From assembly GCF_018446385.1 (NCBI RefSeq), contig NC_055992.1, forward strand, positions 97,978,947-98,042,946: a stretch of DNA of 64,000 nt, given 5' to 3'. Each line of letters opens with the position of its first letter. Within the stretch, counting starts at the first letter, position 1. The position numbers and the translations under genes are program-made. The DNA is from Zingiber officinale (taxonomy: Eukaryota; Streptophyta; Magnoliopsida; Zingiberales; Zingiberaceae). Of the stretch, positions 46,055 through 58,000 are shown in pieces. The notes under the pieces are model-generated. The model was not told the DNA's origin. It did not search any database and saw only the letters and a program-made list of their open reading frames with translations.

Positions 46055-48667
46055 TGTTGGTTAGTCCTAGGAAGACCGTACCGGTTCCACTGTACAAAAT
46101 TTTTGTACAAGTGTCGAACCTTTCCTAAATAACCTATTGTGTTCTTTAGAAGTTAAATTAGGAATCGCAGATGGAACTTAACATCATTGATTCCAAATTT
46201 AACTTATCTGTTTTTAATGGTTTAGATTTGAATCGCAAGCAGAACTTAACACTATTGATTCAAATCCACCTATGTTATTAATTTCATTAAATATTAATTT
46301 CCAAAATTGGCTTCCAGGACTGCATGGTGAGGCACATGGTCTTCTTGGATATGGGACCAACCACCACCGCCTATACAAAGCCGTTTAAGGAAAGCTAATA
46401 TTTAATTTCCTTAAATAACTCTAGGTTTAACCAAAAAGAACAATCGAATCACAAATTCGAAAAATAAAAGAAAAGAAACACAATTTCGAAACAAATCCGA
46501 AAACTCTAGAATCATATGCCTCTTGTGTTTGGTATTTCCAAAAATAACTATACAAAGAAAACTAGTATGATGCAGAAAATAATTACTAGTTATACCTTTC
46601 TTTGTAAGCAAATAACCTCTTGATCTTCTACCATATTCCTCTTCTTATCCCGAACGTTGTGTGGGCATCGATCTACCGAGATGAGAACCACCCAAGCCTT
46701 CACCTTTCTTCCAAGTTTTGGCCACCTTCTTTTCTTCAAGGGATGAAGAACTTTAGACCTCCAACCAATCTCTAAGGGATGCTAGGAAACAAAACCTCCT
46801 TCTTCTTCTTCTTCCTTAAGTAAAATCCGGCCACCAACCAAGCTCCTAGAGAAGTTACCGCCGGCCACAAAAAGAAGAGAAGAGGGAGAAGCTAGAGCCG
46901 GCCACCAAAGAGGAAAAGAAAGGAAGAATAGAATAGAGTCGTTACCCATGAAGGCACCTCTACCCCCTCTTTTATAATCCTTGGTCTTGGCAAATAAGGA
47001 AATTTAAATAAAAAACTTCCTTAATTCTTTTGCCATGAAAATAAAAATTTATTTAATTAAAAAAAAATTCCTCCTCTCACATTACATGGTCGGCCACATC
47101 TATAAGCTATAAACAAGGAGAGTTTTAATTATAATAAGAATTAAAACTTCCTAATTTGTCTCCGAAAATTTATAAAAAATTTCTCCAATAATTTTTCCCT
47201 TCATGGTGGTTTGTAAAAAGGAAATTTTATAAATTAAAATCTTTCTTTTAAACATGTGGAGGATTTCCAAAAAGGAAAGTTATCTCTAAAAATTAAAATC
47301 TTCTTTGAATCTACAAATAAGGAAAGATATCAAATATTTTATTAATCTTTTGTAGAAACTTATAAAAGAGAATATTTATTTTTTTAAACTCTCTTTTAAA
47401 TTATGAACATGGTTAAAAAAAGAAAAGTTTTCTTAAAATTAAAATTCATCTTTCAATCTACAAATAAGGAAAGATTTCAAATCTTTTCTTAATCATTTGT
47501 AGAAAGCTATAAAAGGAAAGATTTAAATTTTAAACTCTCTTTTAAAACCATGATATCCACATTAAGAAAAAATTTAAATAAAAATAAAATTCCTTTTAAT
47601 ATGGCCGGCCAATCAAGCTTAGACTCCAAGCCATGGCCGGCCAATTAACTTGGCTCAATCCTTTTGATCTTGGCCGGCCGTAGCTTGGGTTTCAAGCTAG
47701 CTTGGCCGGCTCCATTAGGATGGGTAAGAAGGTGGGTATAGGTGGGTATAATTCTCTATATACAAGAGGCTATGATAGGGACCGAGAGGAGGAAATGGTT
47801 TTGGTCTCCCGATGAAATTAAGCTTCCCGTGTTTGCCCTGAACACACAACTTAACTTCATCAATAATAATTCATACTACTAAAGAATTATTATTGAACTA
47901 CCGCACCAATCCCAAATTATATTTTGGGCTGCTTCTTATTATGAGTGTGTTAGTCTCCTTGTGTTTAAGATGTCGGATGTCCACTAATTAATTGAGTTAC
48001 TGACAACTCATTTTAATTAATATCTCAGTCCAAAAGTAGTAACACTCAACCTTATCGTCATGTCGGACTAAGTCCACCTGCAGGGTTTAACATGACAAAC
48101 CTTATGAGCTCCTCTTGGGGGCATTATCAACCTAGATTACTAGGACACAGTTTCCTTCTATAATCAACAACACACACTATAAGTAATATCATTTCCCAAC
48201 TTATCGGGCTTATTGATTTATCAAGCTAAATCTCACCCTTTGATAAGTTAAAGAAATAAATATTAAATATATGTGCTTGTTATTATATTAGGATTAAGAG
48301 CACACACTTCCATAATAACTAAGGGCTTGTTCTTTTATTAAGTCAGTATAAAAAGAACTTTCCTTAAATGGTCCTGCTCAATACACTTAGAGTGTACTAG
48401 TGTAATTTATTAGTCAAGATAAACTAATACCTAATTACACTACGACTTTTCCGATGGTTTGTTCCTTTCCATCTCAATCGTGAGCTACTGTTTATAATTT
48501 ATAAAGAACTGATAACACGATCTTCTGTGTGTGATACCACACACTATGTTATCTACAATATAAATTAATTGAACATCTACATTTGGTATATATAAATGTA
48601 GACACTTGACTAATGTATTCTTATAAATGTTTATACAAAAGCTAGGCTTTTAGTATACACTCCAACA
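46055..48667 (-). mobile_element. 3' LTR (2.6 kb) of a minus-strand Copia element
   Basis: The termini are TGTTGGTTAGTCC at 46055 and CACTCCAACA at 48667. On the minus strand the purine-rich AAGTGGGAAAT lies directly before TGTTGGAGTG, and RT/RNase H coding remnants lie before that, so this is the 3' LTR. No PBS follows at the low end. A minus-strand TATAAAAGAGGGGG near 46970 probably marks the U3/R boundary. The body contains AT-rich sequence, GGCCGGCCA repeats (47600-47710) and A-rich stretches. Confidence 0.72.
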
Positions 48668-48679
48668 ATTTCCCACTTA

Positions 48680-49806
48680 TACTAAAAGACTATGCTGCCA
48701 TTAAAGCTGCCATACATCTGATTCCCAACCTTTCAACATGTCCATTAAAAGTTCTTGCCTTAAGGACCTTAGTGAAAAGATCTACAAGTTATCACCTGAT
48801 GCAATCTAGGCGGCAACAACTTCTCCTCGTTTATACGATGTCTTGTATTGGGTGGTACTTGCGCTCTATTGTGTTTACTTGCCTTATGGACTTATGGTTT
48901 CTTCGAGTTTGCTACCACACCACTATTATTACAATAAATTGTAATAATTTTTGGGCAAACCAGAAAACATGTCTAAGTCCATCATGAAGTATCTGAGCCA
49001 TACAGCTTCTATGACTACCTTAGAGGCTGCCACTTACTCAGCTTCTATGGTGGAGTCTGAAAAAGTACTTTTGATTATTACTCTTCTATAGTTATGACTT
49101 TACCTCCTAAAGTAAACACCAAAACCCCGAGGTTGACTTACTATTGTCCCTATCCGATTGGAAGTTAAAATCCGTACAACCCACAGGGAGCAAATTATCT
49201 GCCTTGTAAGTTAGCATATAATCTCTAGTGCCTCTAAGGTACTTTTATATATGCTTTACCGCAGTCCAATGTCCTTGTCCAGGGTTACTTTGATATCTGC
49301 TAACTATGCCCTTGGCAAAACAGATTTCTGATCTCGTGCATAGCATATATTAGGCTTCCGACAGCAGGAGCATAAGGAACTGCCTTTATTTCCTCTATCT
49401 CCATTGATAACTTAGGAGACATCTCTTTAGATAAAGTTACTTCATGCTGAAAAGGTAAGAAACCTTTCTTGGAGTTTTGCATGCTTAAAACGAGCAAGGA
49501 TTGTTTCGATATATGAAGCTTGGGATAAGTAAAATATATTCTTTTCTTGCGATCCCTTTGATCCCAAGAATATATGCATTCTCCCAAGTCCTTCATATCG
49601 AATTGTTTGGATAACTATACCCTTACTTCTGACAACACTTTGATATTGTTTCCAACTACCAAAAATGTTATCTACGTATAGTAAAAGAAATACCACCACG
49701 TTTCCATCACACTTCTTGTATACACAAAACTCATTCGGTTATAAAATAAATTCATAGGTCTGGATTACTTTATTAAACCGGATGTACCAAGACCTTGAAG
49801 CTTTAC
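48680..49806 (-). pseudogene. Copia reverse transcriptase / RNase H C-terminal part, broken
   Basis: Minus-strand pieces read FLLLYVDNIF (catalytic Y-V-D-D changed to Y-V-D-N), then M-K-D-L-G-E, 'LSQASYIETILARFKHAKLQ', FLPFQHEVTLSKEMSP and VPYAPAVGSLIYAM. An RNase H region follows (about 49290-48690: STSGFGVYF, STIEAEYVAASKVVIEAVW, 'LVDLFTKVLKARTFNGHVE'). Several stops and frameshifts are present. The upstream part of pol is separated by the Copia element inserted at 49807. Confidence 0.85.
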
Positions 49807-51085
49807 TGTTGGTGCAGGAAGCATCCGACGATCGAACCTGAGTTTTGATAATGGTAAAGGGTTCAAAGTTAAGCTTACTTGTTATCTAATGTATTTGAGT
49901 GAGTGTTTCAGGAAAGTCCTAACTGCGGTTAGGCAGGTGAAAAACCCTAGGGGGTGGTAACCCTAGGTCATAGGGGGTGGTAACCCTATGTGGAAAGTCT
50001 TGGCGGGTCGAAGCTTCGGGCAAAAATCCTAGGGGATGGTAACCCTAGGTTAAAATCTTGGTGTCGCGAACCGGGTAGAAGTCTGGAAGGGTCGAGGACC
50101 GGACGTCTAGCATGAAGACCGGAAGCAACGGACGCTGAGCAAAAGTCTAGTCGGTCTGGAGGACCGAACTGGCAAAAGGTAAATCTCCTGAGTGGAGTAG
50201 GTGAGGACGCGCTCACCGCAGAGGGAACAGTAGGCGTCGGGTTGACCTAGGGTTTCCGGATGGAAACCCGAAGTCAGACTCGGACAGTCCGGAGACTGTC
50301 AAACTTTCACTCTTATACTATCACTTATGTGTTATGAGCTAACTTTGCGCCGCAGGGTATTTTTGTGTTTCACATATCTTGCAGGGACCAAAGTGCAAAA
50401 TTAGCCTCGGATGAACAGTACCGAGGCACCTCCATGGAGCTTGGTGGCGCCTCGGGTGCAAAACCTGAGCTGGCTGCGAAGCAAGCTTGGAGGCACCTTG
50501 AAGGAAGCCAATGCGCCTTGGACATCTTGATGAAGGCGCCTTGGAGAGGCTGAAGTCGCCTTGAACCTGATAAGGTTCGACAGTTCAACCCTTATCTCTG
50601 CGGCTGACTCGGCTCATTCAAGGCGCCTTGGTGAACAGTAAAAGGTGCCTTGAACACCCTTTATAAGGGATCTCGACCAGCAGCTCATGATAAGGAATTC
50701 CAAGTAATCTCTCTGCGACCAGCTGCTAACGACACAATCCCGAACTGCTGTGACAACCACCCGACGACCTGAAGCTCCGAAACTTCAGTTTTTCTCACTG
50801 TCGTCGGTATAATTCAATTGTTTATTGTTAGCTATTGTACTTCATCTTGTAATCATTCTTATCGAGCTTATAGTTGTTGCCCACGCAAAGCGATCAAGGA
50901 TCACGAGCCTTCGAGTAGGAGTCGATCTAGGCTCCAAACGAAGTGAAATCCCTTGCGTCTTTCTGTGTGATTGTTCTCTGTTTATTCCACTGCTTTAACT
51001 CTTACGCCTTTACGATTCCGATAATCGGAACAAAATAGCCGCGAGCGCTATTCACCCCCCCTCTAGCGCTTCTCGATCCAACAAT

Positions 51086-51097
51086 TGGTATCAGAGC
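51086..51097 (+). promoter_or_regulatory. primer binding site (initiator tRNA-Met type)
   Basis: TGGTATCAGAGC begins two bases after the LTR end CCAACA. It is the usual Copia PBS, complementary to the 3' end of initiator methionine tRNA. Confidence 0.92.
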
Positions 51098-51343
51098 TGG
51101 GTCGCGTTGATTTGGTGCAACCACCAATCACGTAAATTTTTTTTCGCGGTGTTTTAAATTTGTTCGGAGTCAACTGAAATTAGTATTATTGCTATATTCC
51201 AGTTTTTTCTCTCTCGTATTGATTTCGCTCGAGGTTGGTGCAACACCACTTGAGTTAGTTTTTTTTATTCATACCGCACTGCTAATCCAGGATAAAGTCC
51301 TAGTACATTTTTTTCCCCTTCTTCTTTGTGTGCAAGTTTTTTA

Positions 51344-52990
51344 ATGGCCCTTCAAGAAGGCTCGAGCACCACCCACCCCCCGCTCTTCTCCGGTGAAGAC
51401 TTTGCCTATTGGAAGAACCGGATGATCTACCATCTCAAGACGCAAGTTGAGATGTGGATCATCATCCAGACCGGTCTCGAGCTACCACGTGACGGCACCG
51501 GAGAACTAGTTTCCTGCACCAACTGGGACGCCAGCATCAGGAAGAAGGTGGAAGCAGATGCCAAAGCCACTTGCATGCTACAATGCGGGTTGACAAAAGA
51601 AGAACTGAATAGAGTCGGACCATTTTCAAGTGCGAAGGAGCTGTGGAACAAACTAATCGAGCTGCACGAGGGCACGTCAGACGCTAAAGTAAGCAAGCAT
51701 GATTTAATTTTAAATAAATTATATAATATTAAAATGCAGGAAGGTGAGACGGCGAACCAGCTTCACGCGCGCATCCGGGACCTGCTCAATGGGCTTCATG
51801 TGATCAGCCAAAGGGTGGAAAACCGCGACGTAATAAGGTACGCGCTAAGCGCTTTTCCGAGGAACGCTTTGTGGGCATCCATGGTGGATGCTTACAAAGT
51901 TTCCAAGGATTTATCTTCAATAAAACTAGATGAATTATTTTCTGAATTAGAATTGCATGAGCAGACTAATGCATGCCCGGTCGAGAAAGGTGTTGCTTTG
52001 GTTGCAGGTACCAGCAAAACGCGTGAACCGACGACGAGGCGCAAATCCAAGTCCAAAGACGAATCAGACGCAGACAATGAAGACGAAGTTATTTACAAAC
52101 GGATAAAGCTTGTGCGAAAAATATGCAAGTCAAAAAGAGCAACTCAAACAACCAAGGAGGACAAGACTGGAGTCACCTGCTACGGATGCAACCAGAAGGG
52201 GCACTACAAACCAGACTGTCCAAACAAGAAGAAAAGAAAGAAGGCGTTGAAGGCAATCTGGTCTGAGTTGTCAGACGAATCCGAGTCTGACAAAGAAGAA
52301 CCGACAAGCTTCCTCGCATTGCCAGTACAAGTAGACATTGACGAAACCGAGTCCGAATTTGAGTCTGAAATCGAGAGCGAGTCGGAAGCCAAGTCCGAGC
52401 AAAGCCACGAATCCACATTCGTTTCCGAAGGACCAAACCCCACTGTAAGTTCACTACTCGCAGAATTTCAATTAGATAACTTGCATGAATTATTACCTTA
52501 CTTAGTAAAAAAGTTGGCTAAATCCAACATCCGGGTTAAGTCGCTCCAAAAGGAGGTAACAGCCCTTAAGGAAGCGACTGACTTGAGCTCTTTAACTGAG
52601 TCAGTTCAAATTGGAAACTCAACTCAAGTCCAACAACTTAAGGAAGAAAATTTCAATCTGAAAGCTCAAATTAAAGAACTCAAGAACACGTTGGAACGGT
52701 TCACCTTGGGCTCCAAGAATTTGGATCTAATTCTTGGAAAACAGCGAGCCGTGTACAACAAATCCGGACTTGGATTCAGAACCAAAAGTAAGTATAAATC
52801 ATATCTATCTTTAGTAAATAGAAATAATAGAAGCTTAATTCAAGCATGGGTCCCCAAGTCAAACTTGGTTAATCAAGTTGGACCTAGTCACTATTGGGTC
52901 CCCAAGGATCAGATCCATTTCCTTAATAGACCATATCGAGGCTATGATCTAGGGGGAGCCAATAGAAAAACCATCTCAATAAATATATAA
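51344..52990 (+). CDS. retrotransposon Gag polyprotein, SIRE-like Copia
   Basis: Gag forms the virus-like particle that packages element RNA. The ORF is intact. The first ATG (51344) gives 548 aa, M-A-L-Q-E-G-S-S. An N-terminal retrotran_gag/UBN2-type region occupies about residues 10-215: 'FSGEDFAYWKNRM', 'AKELWNKLIELHEGT', LNKLYNIKMQEGETANQLHA. A CCHC zinc knuckle lies at about 279-292 (CYGCNQKGHYKPDC, C-x2-C-x4-H-x4-C). It is followed by an acidic serine-rich stretch (S-E-S-D-K-E-E, E-S-E-I-E-S-E-S-E) and a coiled-coil-like segment at about 395-450 (LQKEVTALKEA, LKEENFNLKAQIKELKNTLE). The C-terminal WVPKS...WVPKD part is normal for this lineage. No pol frame follows the stop. The gag is open although the element has no pol, which suggests past trans-mobilisation with selection on gag. 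Confidence 0.92.
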   Translation: MALQEGSSTTHPPLFSGEDFAYWKNRMIYHLKTQVEMWIIIQTGLELPRDGTGELVSCTNWDASIRKKVEADAKATCMLQCGLTKEELNRVGPFSSAKELWNKLIELHEGTSDAKVSKHDLILNKLYNIKMQEGETANQLHARIRDLLNGLHVISQRVENRDVIRYALSAFPRNALWASMVDAYKVSKDLSSIKLDELFSELELHEQTNACPVEKGVALVAGTSKTREPTTRRKSKSKDESDADNEDEVIYKRIKLVRKICKSKRATQTTKEDKTGVTCYGCNQKGHYKPDCPNKKKRKKALKAIWSELSDESESDKEEPTSFLALPVQVDIDETESEFESEIESESEAKSEQSHESTFVSEGPNPTVSSLLAEFQLDNLHELLPYLVKKLAKSNIRVKSLQKEVTALKEATDLSSLTESVQIGNSTQVQQLKEENFNLKAQIKELKNTLERFTLGSKNLDLILGKQRAVYNKSGLGFRTKSKYKSYLSLVNRNNRSLIQAWVPKSNLVNQVGPSHYWVPKDQIHFLNRPYRGYDLGGANRKTISINI

Positions 52991-53389
52991 ATTGATTGAT
53001 GCTTGTTTATTTATTTTTCGTGCAATATACATGCTTAGACTAGGATAACTTAAGGATCTAGGCGTAATTTACACTTGCTAGTTAAATCTAGAAATTTCAA
53101 AAATAAAAATTAAATATATATTTCTTTGAGCGATTCTGTCTAGGAAGGGGTAGATGATCCCATACCCAAGAAGGCCTAGAGCCTCGCCCTGACCTGGGAA
53201 TCAATCATGGAAAGACATATTTAATTGACTATTTGGAAAATCTAATTTTAACTAAAATGTAAATTACTCATTAGAAATAACCTAAATTCAAGATAACCAT
53301 CTCACAAAATTACTTAAGATTACCTGATTGATAATTTTAAATCGGGTGAGATGGATCTAGGTTTAAATAAGTTCAAATTGTTCAAAATT

Positions 53390-53800
53390 TAAGCAAATTT
53401 TATTAAAATCAACTAAACCCAATCAACCTTTATTTTAAAAATCATTTTAAAAATCCTTTGAAAACTATTTGAAAAACTTATTCAAAAATTCTTTAAAAAT
53501 TATTTGAAAAATCCTTTTAAAAATTCTTTAAAAAAATATTTGAAAAACTTATTCAAAATCCTTTGAAAAATATTTGAAAAACTTATTCAAAAATTCTTTA
53601 AAAATTATTTGAAAAATCCTTTTAAAAATTCTTTTAAAAATATTTGAAAAACTTATTCAAAATCCTTTGAAAAATATTTGAAAAACTTATTCAAAAATTT
53701 TTAAAAAATTATTTGAAAAATCCTTTAAAAAATTCTTTAAAAAATATTTGAAAAACTTATTCAAAATCCTTTGAAAAATATTTTGAAACTCTTTAAAAAT
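53390..53800 (+). repeat. AT-rich tandem repeats in the gag-PPT interval
   Basis: The phrase TATTTGAAAAACTTATTCAA recurs about six times, alternating with AATCCTTTGAAAAA and AATTCTTTAAAAATTATTTG modules. This gives a compound unit of roughly 70-105 bp. It occupies part of the position where pol would be in a complete element. The flanking pieces 52991-53390 and 53800-54110 are non-coding. Confidence 0.8.
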
Positions 53801-54111
53801 GATGTTGAAAATCATTTCAAAATCTGTTCCAAAAACTGAAAAATACACTTAAGCCTTAAATATTTACAAGAAAATTAATTTAAGTGTTTACTACTATATT
53901 GATTTCTCTCTTAGTTATTTTGATATATGGCAAAGGGGGAGAGTATAGAGAAATTCAAAGGAATTAAAGATTCAAAGGAGAGATTTTTTTTAAGGGGGAG
54001 CTTCTATTAAGGAGAGCTTTGTATGTACTTATGCCTTATTTATGCCTGTGCTTACTTATGCCTATATGTTTTGCATCTTTTCGCTTAACTTTGAATTTCG
54101 GTTGCCATAAT

Positions 54112-54126
54112 CAAAAAGGGGGAGAT
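54112..54126 (+). promoter_or_regulatory. polypurine tract
   Basis: A-rich sequence followed by AGGGGGAGAT sits directly before the 3' LTR start TGTTGG at 54127. It is the primer site for plus-strand DNA synthesis. Confidence 0.85.
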
Positions 54127-55004
54127 TGTTGGTGCAGGAAGCATCCGACGATCGAACCTGAGTTTTGATAATGGCAAAGGGTTCAAAGTTAAGCTTACTT
54201 GTTATCTAATGTATTTGAGTGAGTGGTTCAGGAAAGTCCTAACTGCGGTTAGGCAGGTAAAAACCCCTAGGGGGTGGTAACCCTAGGTCATAGGGGGTGG
54301 TAACCCTATGCGGAAAGTCTTGGCAGGTCGAAGCTTCGGGCAAAAATCCTAGGGGGTGGTAACCCTAGGTTAAAATCCTGGTGTCGCGAACAGGGTAGAA
54401 GTCTGGAAGGGTCGAGGACCATCGGGTAAAGACCAGGGGCAGCAATCTTAGGTAAAGTCCAGTCGGTCTGGAGGACCGAACTGGCAAAAGGTAAATCTCC
54501 TGAGTGGAGTAGGTGAGGGCGCGTTCCCCACAGAGGGAACAGTAGGTGTCGGGTCGACCTAGGGTTTTCGAATAGAAACCCGAAGTCAGACTCGGACAGT
54601 CCGGAGACTGTCAAACTTTCACTCTTATACTATCACTTATGTGTTATGAGCTAACTTTGTGCTGCAGGGTATTTTTGTGTTTAACATATCTTGCAGGGAC
54701 CAAAGTGTAAAATTAGCCTCGGATAAACAGTACCGAGGCGCCTCCATGGAGCTTGGAGGTGCCTCGAGTGCAAAATCTGAGCTGGCTACAAAGCAAGCTT
54801 GGAGGCGCCTTGAAGGAAGCCAAGGCGCCTTGGACAACTTGATGAAGGCGCCTTGAACCTGATAAGGCTCGACCAGTTCAACCCTTATCTCCGCGGCTGA
54901 CTCGGCTCATTCAAGGTGCCTTGGTGAACAGTAAAAGGTGCCTTGAACACCCTTTATAAGGGATCTCGACCAGCAGCTCATGATAAGGAATTCCAAGTAA
55001 TCTC
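54127..55004 (+). mobile_element. 3' LTR of the gag-only Copia element, truncated by insertion
   Basis: It begins like the 5' LTR (TGTTGGTGCAGGAAGCATCC) and matches it through 'GGAATTCCAAGTAATCTC'. It then breaks at 55004, where the Tekay LTR starts. The remaining ~380 bp of LTR should lie beyond the right edge of the window, after the Tekay element. Confidence 0.9.
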
Positions 55005-58000
55005 TGTAAAATACTGAAAAAAAATTAGCGAATAATGATAAGGGATTTTTTCGAAATTTTTGGAAATTTTTCGGGAATTTTTCGGAGCTCGTATGACTAA
55101 GTTTACGGGGATTAAAATGGTGCCCGGAAAAGCCTGTTTAGGCTACCCCATTTAAATGAGAAAAAGTTGTATTTTCCTTTTCCTTTTCTTTTTGTTTTCT
55201 ATTTCTTTTCTTTGTTTTTCTTCGTTCCCTGCCGTTTTTCCGCCGAAACTATGCCATGCCCTAATCTTCTCACGGCCTTTCCTTCTTCTCCTCTCGCCGT
55301 GCCTTAAGCCACTAGATGTCGATCCCTCCTCTCTTCTCCTACTTCCTCCCCGAGCCGAACCTTTCTTCCTATTTGCGCCAGCGACGCCCACTGCCGCCAG
55401 CAACGCCACTGTGCCTTGCCGGCGCCCCATCCTTGTGCCCTAGCGCCGGCGATGCTCGAGCGACCGCCGACCGAGTCTCCTTTCTTCTATTCTTGCGCCG
55501 ACACTGACTTCCCGATTGTAGGCGCCTCCGATCACCTCTTCGCGACATTATTTCTTCTGCCATAGCGCCTGTACCATAGCTTTGAGCAACGCCGCTGTCA
55601 CCCTCGATCGAGTTCCCGTCGCTGTGCCCTAGCACTGATCGGTATCGTTGAGCACTAATCTCGTAGTCTCCTCCGGATCCACTGCTGCCGATTGCCGAGA
55701 ACCTGAGCATCCCAGCCGTGCCCTAGCTCCGAGTCTAACTCAGCCATCGATCGCCTCTTCTGGCCCAAGAAGGTATGGTTGTTTCCTTACCTCTCCTTAT
55801 TCTGATCTTGGCCGGTGGTTGCTGTAGTTTATCATCAGATCAGAAATTTTTGGATTTCCAGATCCCTACTACAGTGTACAGGTTTTCTTGAGATGAATTG
55901 GTTGCTGGATGGATTTATCACTGCTGGAGAAGGTGCCAAGTGTTGTGCCAGTGAGGTAACAGAGTTTGTGGGATACAAGTTTGGAATTGTTGGTATTCAG
56001 TTTTGATTTCAATTGATGTGGAATGAGGATTTCAAGGAATGATTTGTTTTGGAATCTTTGTAGGTGTTGTTAGCCATTGCAGCTCTAGCTGTACTGTTCG
56101 GGGACGATCCATGGCTTCGGTCAACCTTCCGATCTAAAGTCATCCTTTGATGGTGAGCTATCAACAACCCATTTGAATTCGGGTAAGTTTTGAGGTTGAT
56201 TCATGATGCTTAGTAGTGGATGGTAGTGAACTTGATTGGATAAGTGGATCATTAGTTTATGTGTTCTTGGAATTAAATTGATGTGAAGGAAAGGGTTGGA
56301 GCAGATTAGAGGGATTAATAGTTGATATGTTGATCATAGATCCTTAGTTTGTTGAATACCCTGTATTTGTAGGATTTGAGTTGGATGCGATCTCTTGGAC
56401 TTGTTGAGGACGGTTGATACGACCTGCGTATGAAGGCGGGTACCTCTTGACTTATCTTTTATGATATTGTCTTTGGATATGCATAGTATTTTATAACTAC
56501 AAGCAATGAACATGTTTGTCTTTGGTATGTCACTGTTTGATATCCATAGCATGTTAGGTTTATCGCCTGTGACGTATCCGTGCTTATATCATGTGATTTA
56601 TTGCCATGAGTACTGTATTACCATAAGTATCTTAGTTTCTAGAATAAGTGACATACCATGTTTTACTGAGGTTAGGACTAGGTTCTGGACTTTTGGTTTC
56701 AGTCATGTGTATCCAGATTATCTGATACTTAGGTTTTATGCTATGACTGGCTTGTGTACCTCTATTTGTATGTCATATATGATTCGTGTACCTAGACCTT
56801 GATTCTTGATATGTACATATTGTTGGTACATATGTTATAGAAGGAGATATGTTTAGGATCTAGGTTGCTATACCATAGAGGGCCTGTATGCCCTAGATCC
56901 GTGGATTGACCTACTGATATTATGGTACCAATATTATGTATATATGGATTTTTCTATGCTGATCAGGATATTCCATACTTATTATGTTCAGGACCATAGG
57001 TTTTTTTTGATATTCTATCTGACCTGTGTATTCAAGATTTTGGTATGTGACCATCGCTTTTACAGTACCCATCTTGTATATATGGATATGGTTATGTTGA
57101 TCATTTTTTGTTATGTATAGTGACATGCATCATGATTGCATGCTGTACGATTGTCGGCGCCACTATGGTTGAGCCCATCGCCAGTTACATGTACTGCACA
57201 CACCCCCACTCATGATTTAGTGGTATATCAGACAGGTGTGTGACGGTTCTGCTGTTTGGCTCCGTTGGTCTGAGGACTCAGCGTGGTAGCCGGCAGACAG
57301 TTCCGCTCTGTTTGGCTCCGCTGGCATTTAGTGTAGCAGCGTAGTAGCCGGCAGACGGTGGACTCTGTTTGGCTCCGTTGGTCAGGTGACTCAGCGTGGT
57401 AGCCGGCAGAGATACCTCCCCGTCATCGTGTACCGGGAGTTGAGAGCATTGAGCTCCCCCATTTATGATTTGGGGTCACAGGACAGGAGTACTCCGACAG
57501 CATCCCGTCCACTCGGTCACTCATCAGGAGTAGTGACGACAGAGTGCACGGTTGTCACAGCCCTACCCACTTGGTCTCACCATTTGTGTGTGAGATGACT
57601 GACTGGCGTCAGGGGTGACCAGGACGCATCATTAGCATCATATGCATTGATGCATTTATATTTTTATGATTGTGTTTGCTGCATTTGGTTGCTGCATTTT
57701 GGATGGATACATACTTTTGACCTGCATACAGGATTATTGACACTTTCGGTTTGACGACCCTTTTGTCTGGATAGGAGTTCCTGGTGAGTACAGCTTCCTC
57801 AGTTACCTTTCAGTTTTGCATATTCCCTATATATGATTAGGAAGCTGTATTCCATGTTTGTTGCTGTTAGATATATCTTACTACTCATGTCCATTGGTAT
57901 TCGCTGAGTTGTTGAACTCACCCCCGTTGATACTATCTTTTTCAGGTACCAGGTTGGTTTTGGTGTCGCTTGGAGTATCCTGTCTGCTGGTCCCCACGTC

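Larger units (their letters stand above)
49807..55004 (+). mobile_element. gag-only Copia element (TR-GAG type), 3' LTR interrupted
   Basis: The 5' LTR is 49807-51083 (1,277 bp, TGTTGG...CCAACA). The PBS TGGTATCAGAGC (51086-51097) matches initiator tRNA-Met. One gag gene follows (51344-52990), then about 1.1 kb without coding function, a polypurine tract, and the 3' LTR from 54127. That LTR is cut at 55004 by the Tekay element. No protease, integrase, RT or RNase H is present, so the element would depend on a related full-length Copia. Where they overlap the two LTRs differ by scattered substitutions, a replaced stretch near 50103-50150 and a 20-bp deletion, so the insertion is older than the Tekay one. 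Confidence 0.9.

Noticed and set aside
45901..46110. 69-aa minus-strand ORF with repeating P-L-A-W / G-L-P motifs
   Set aside because: It is the translation of CAAGCTAGCGGC-type repeats and extends into the Copia LTR.
51086..51097. tRNA-like sequence TGGTATCAGAGC (also at 58395 and, inverted, 44767)
   Set aside because: These are primer binding sites beside LTR ends; no cloverleaf surrounds them.
51326..51343. Gag start upstream of 51344
   Set aside because: The codon at 51326 is TTG. The first ATG is at 51344 and gives the M-A-L-Q start usual for the family.
55152..55710. Several ORFs of 60-113 aa that recur almost unchanged at 62749-63307
   Set aside because: The repetition is explained by the two LTRs of one recent Tekay insertion. 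ORFs on both strands of the same stretch show compositional openness, not coding.
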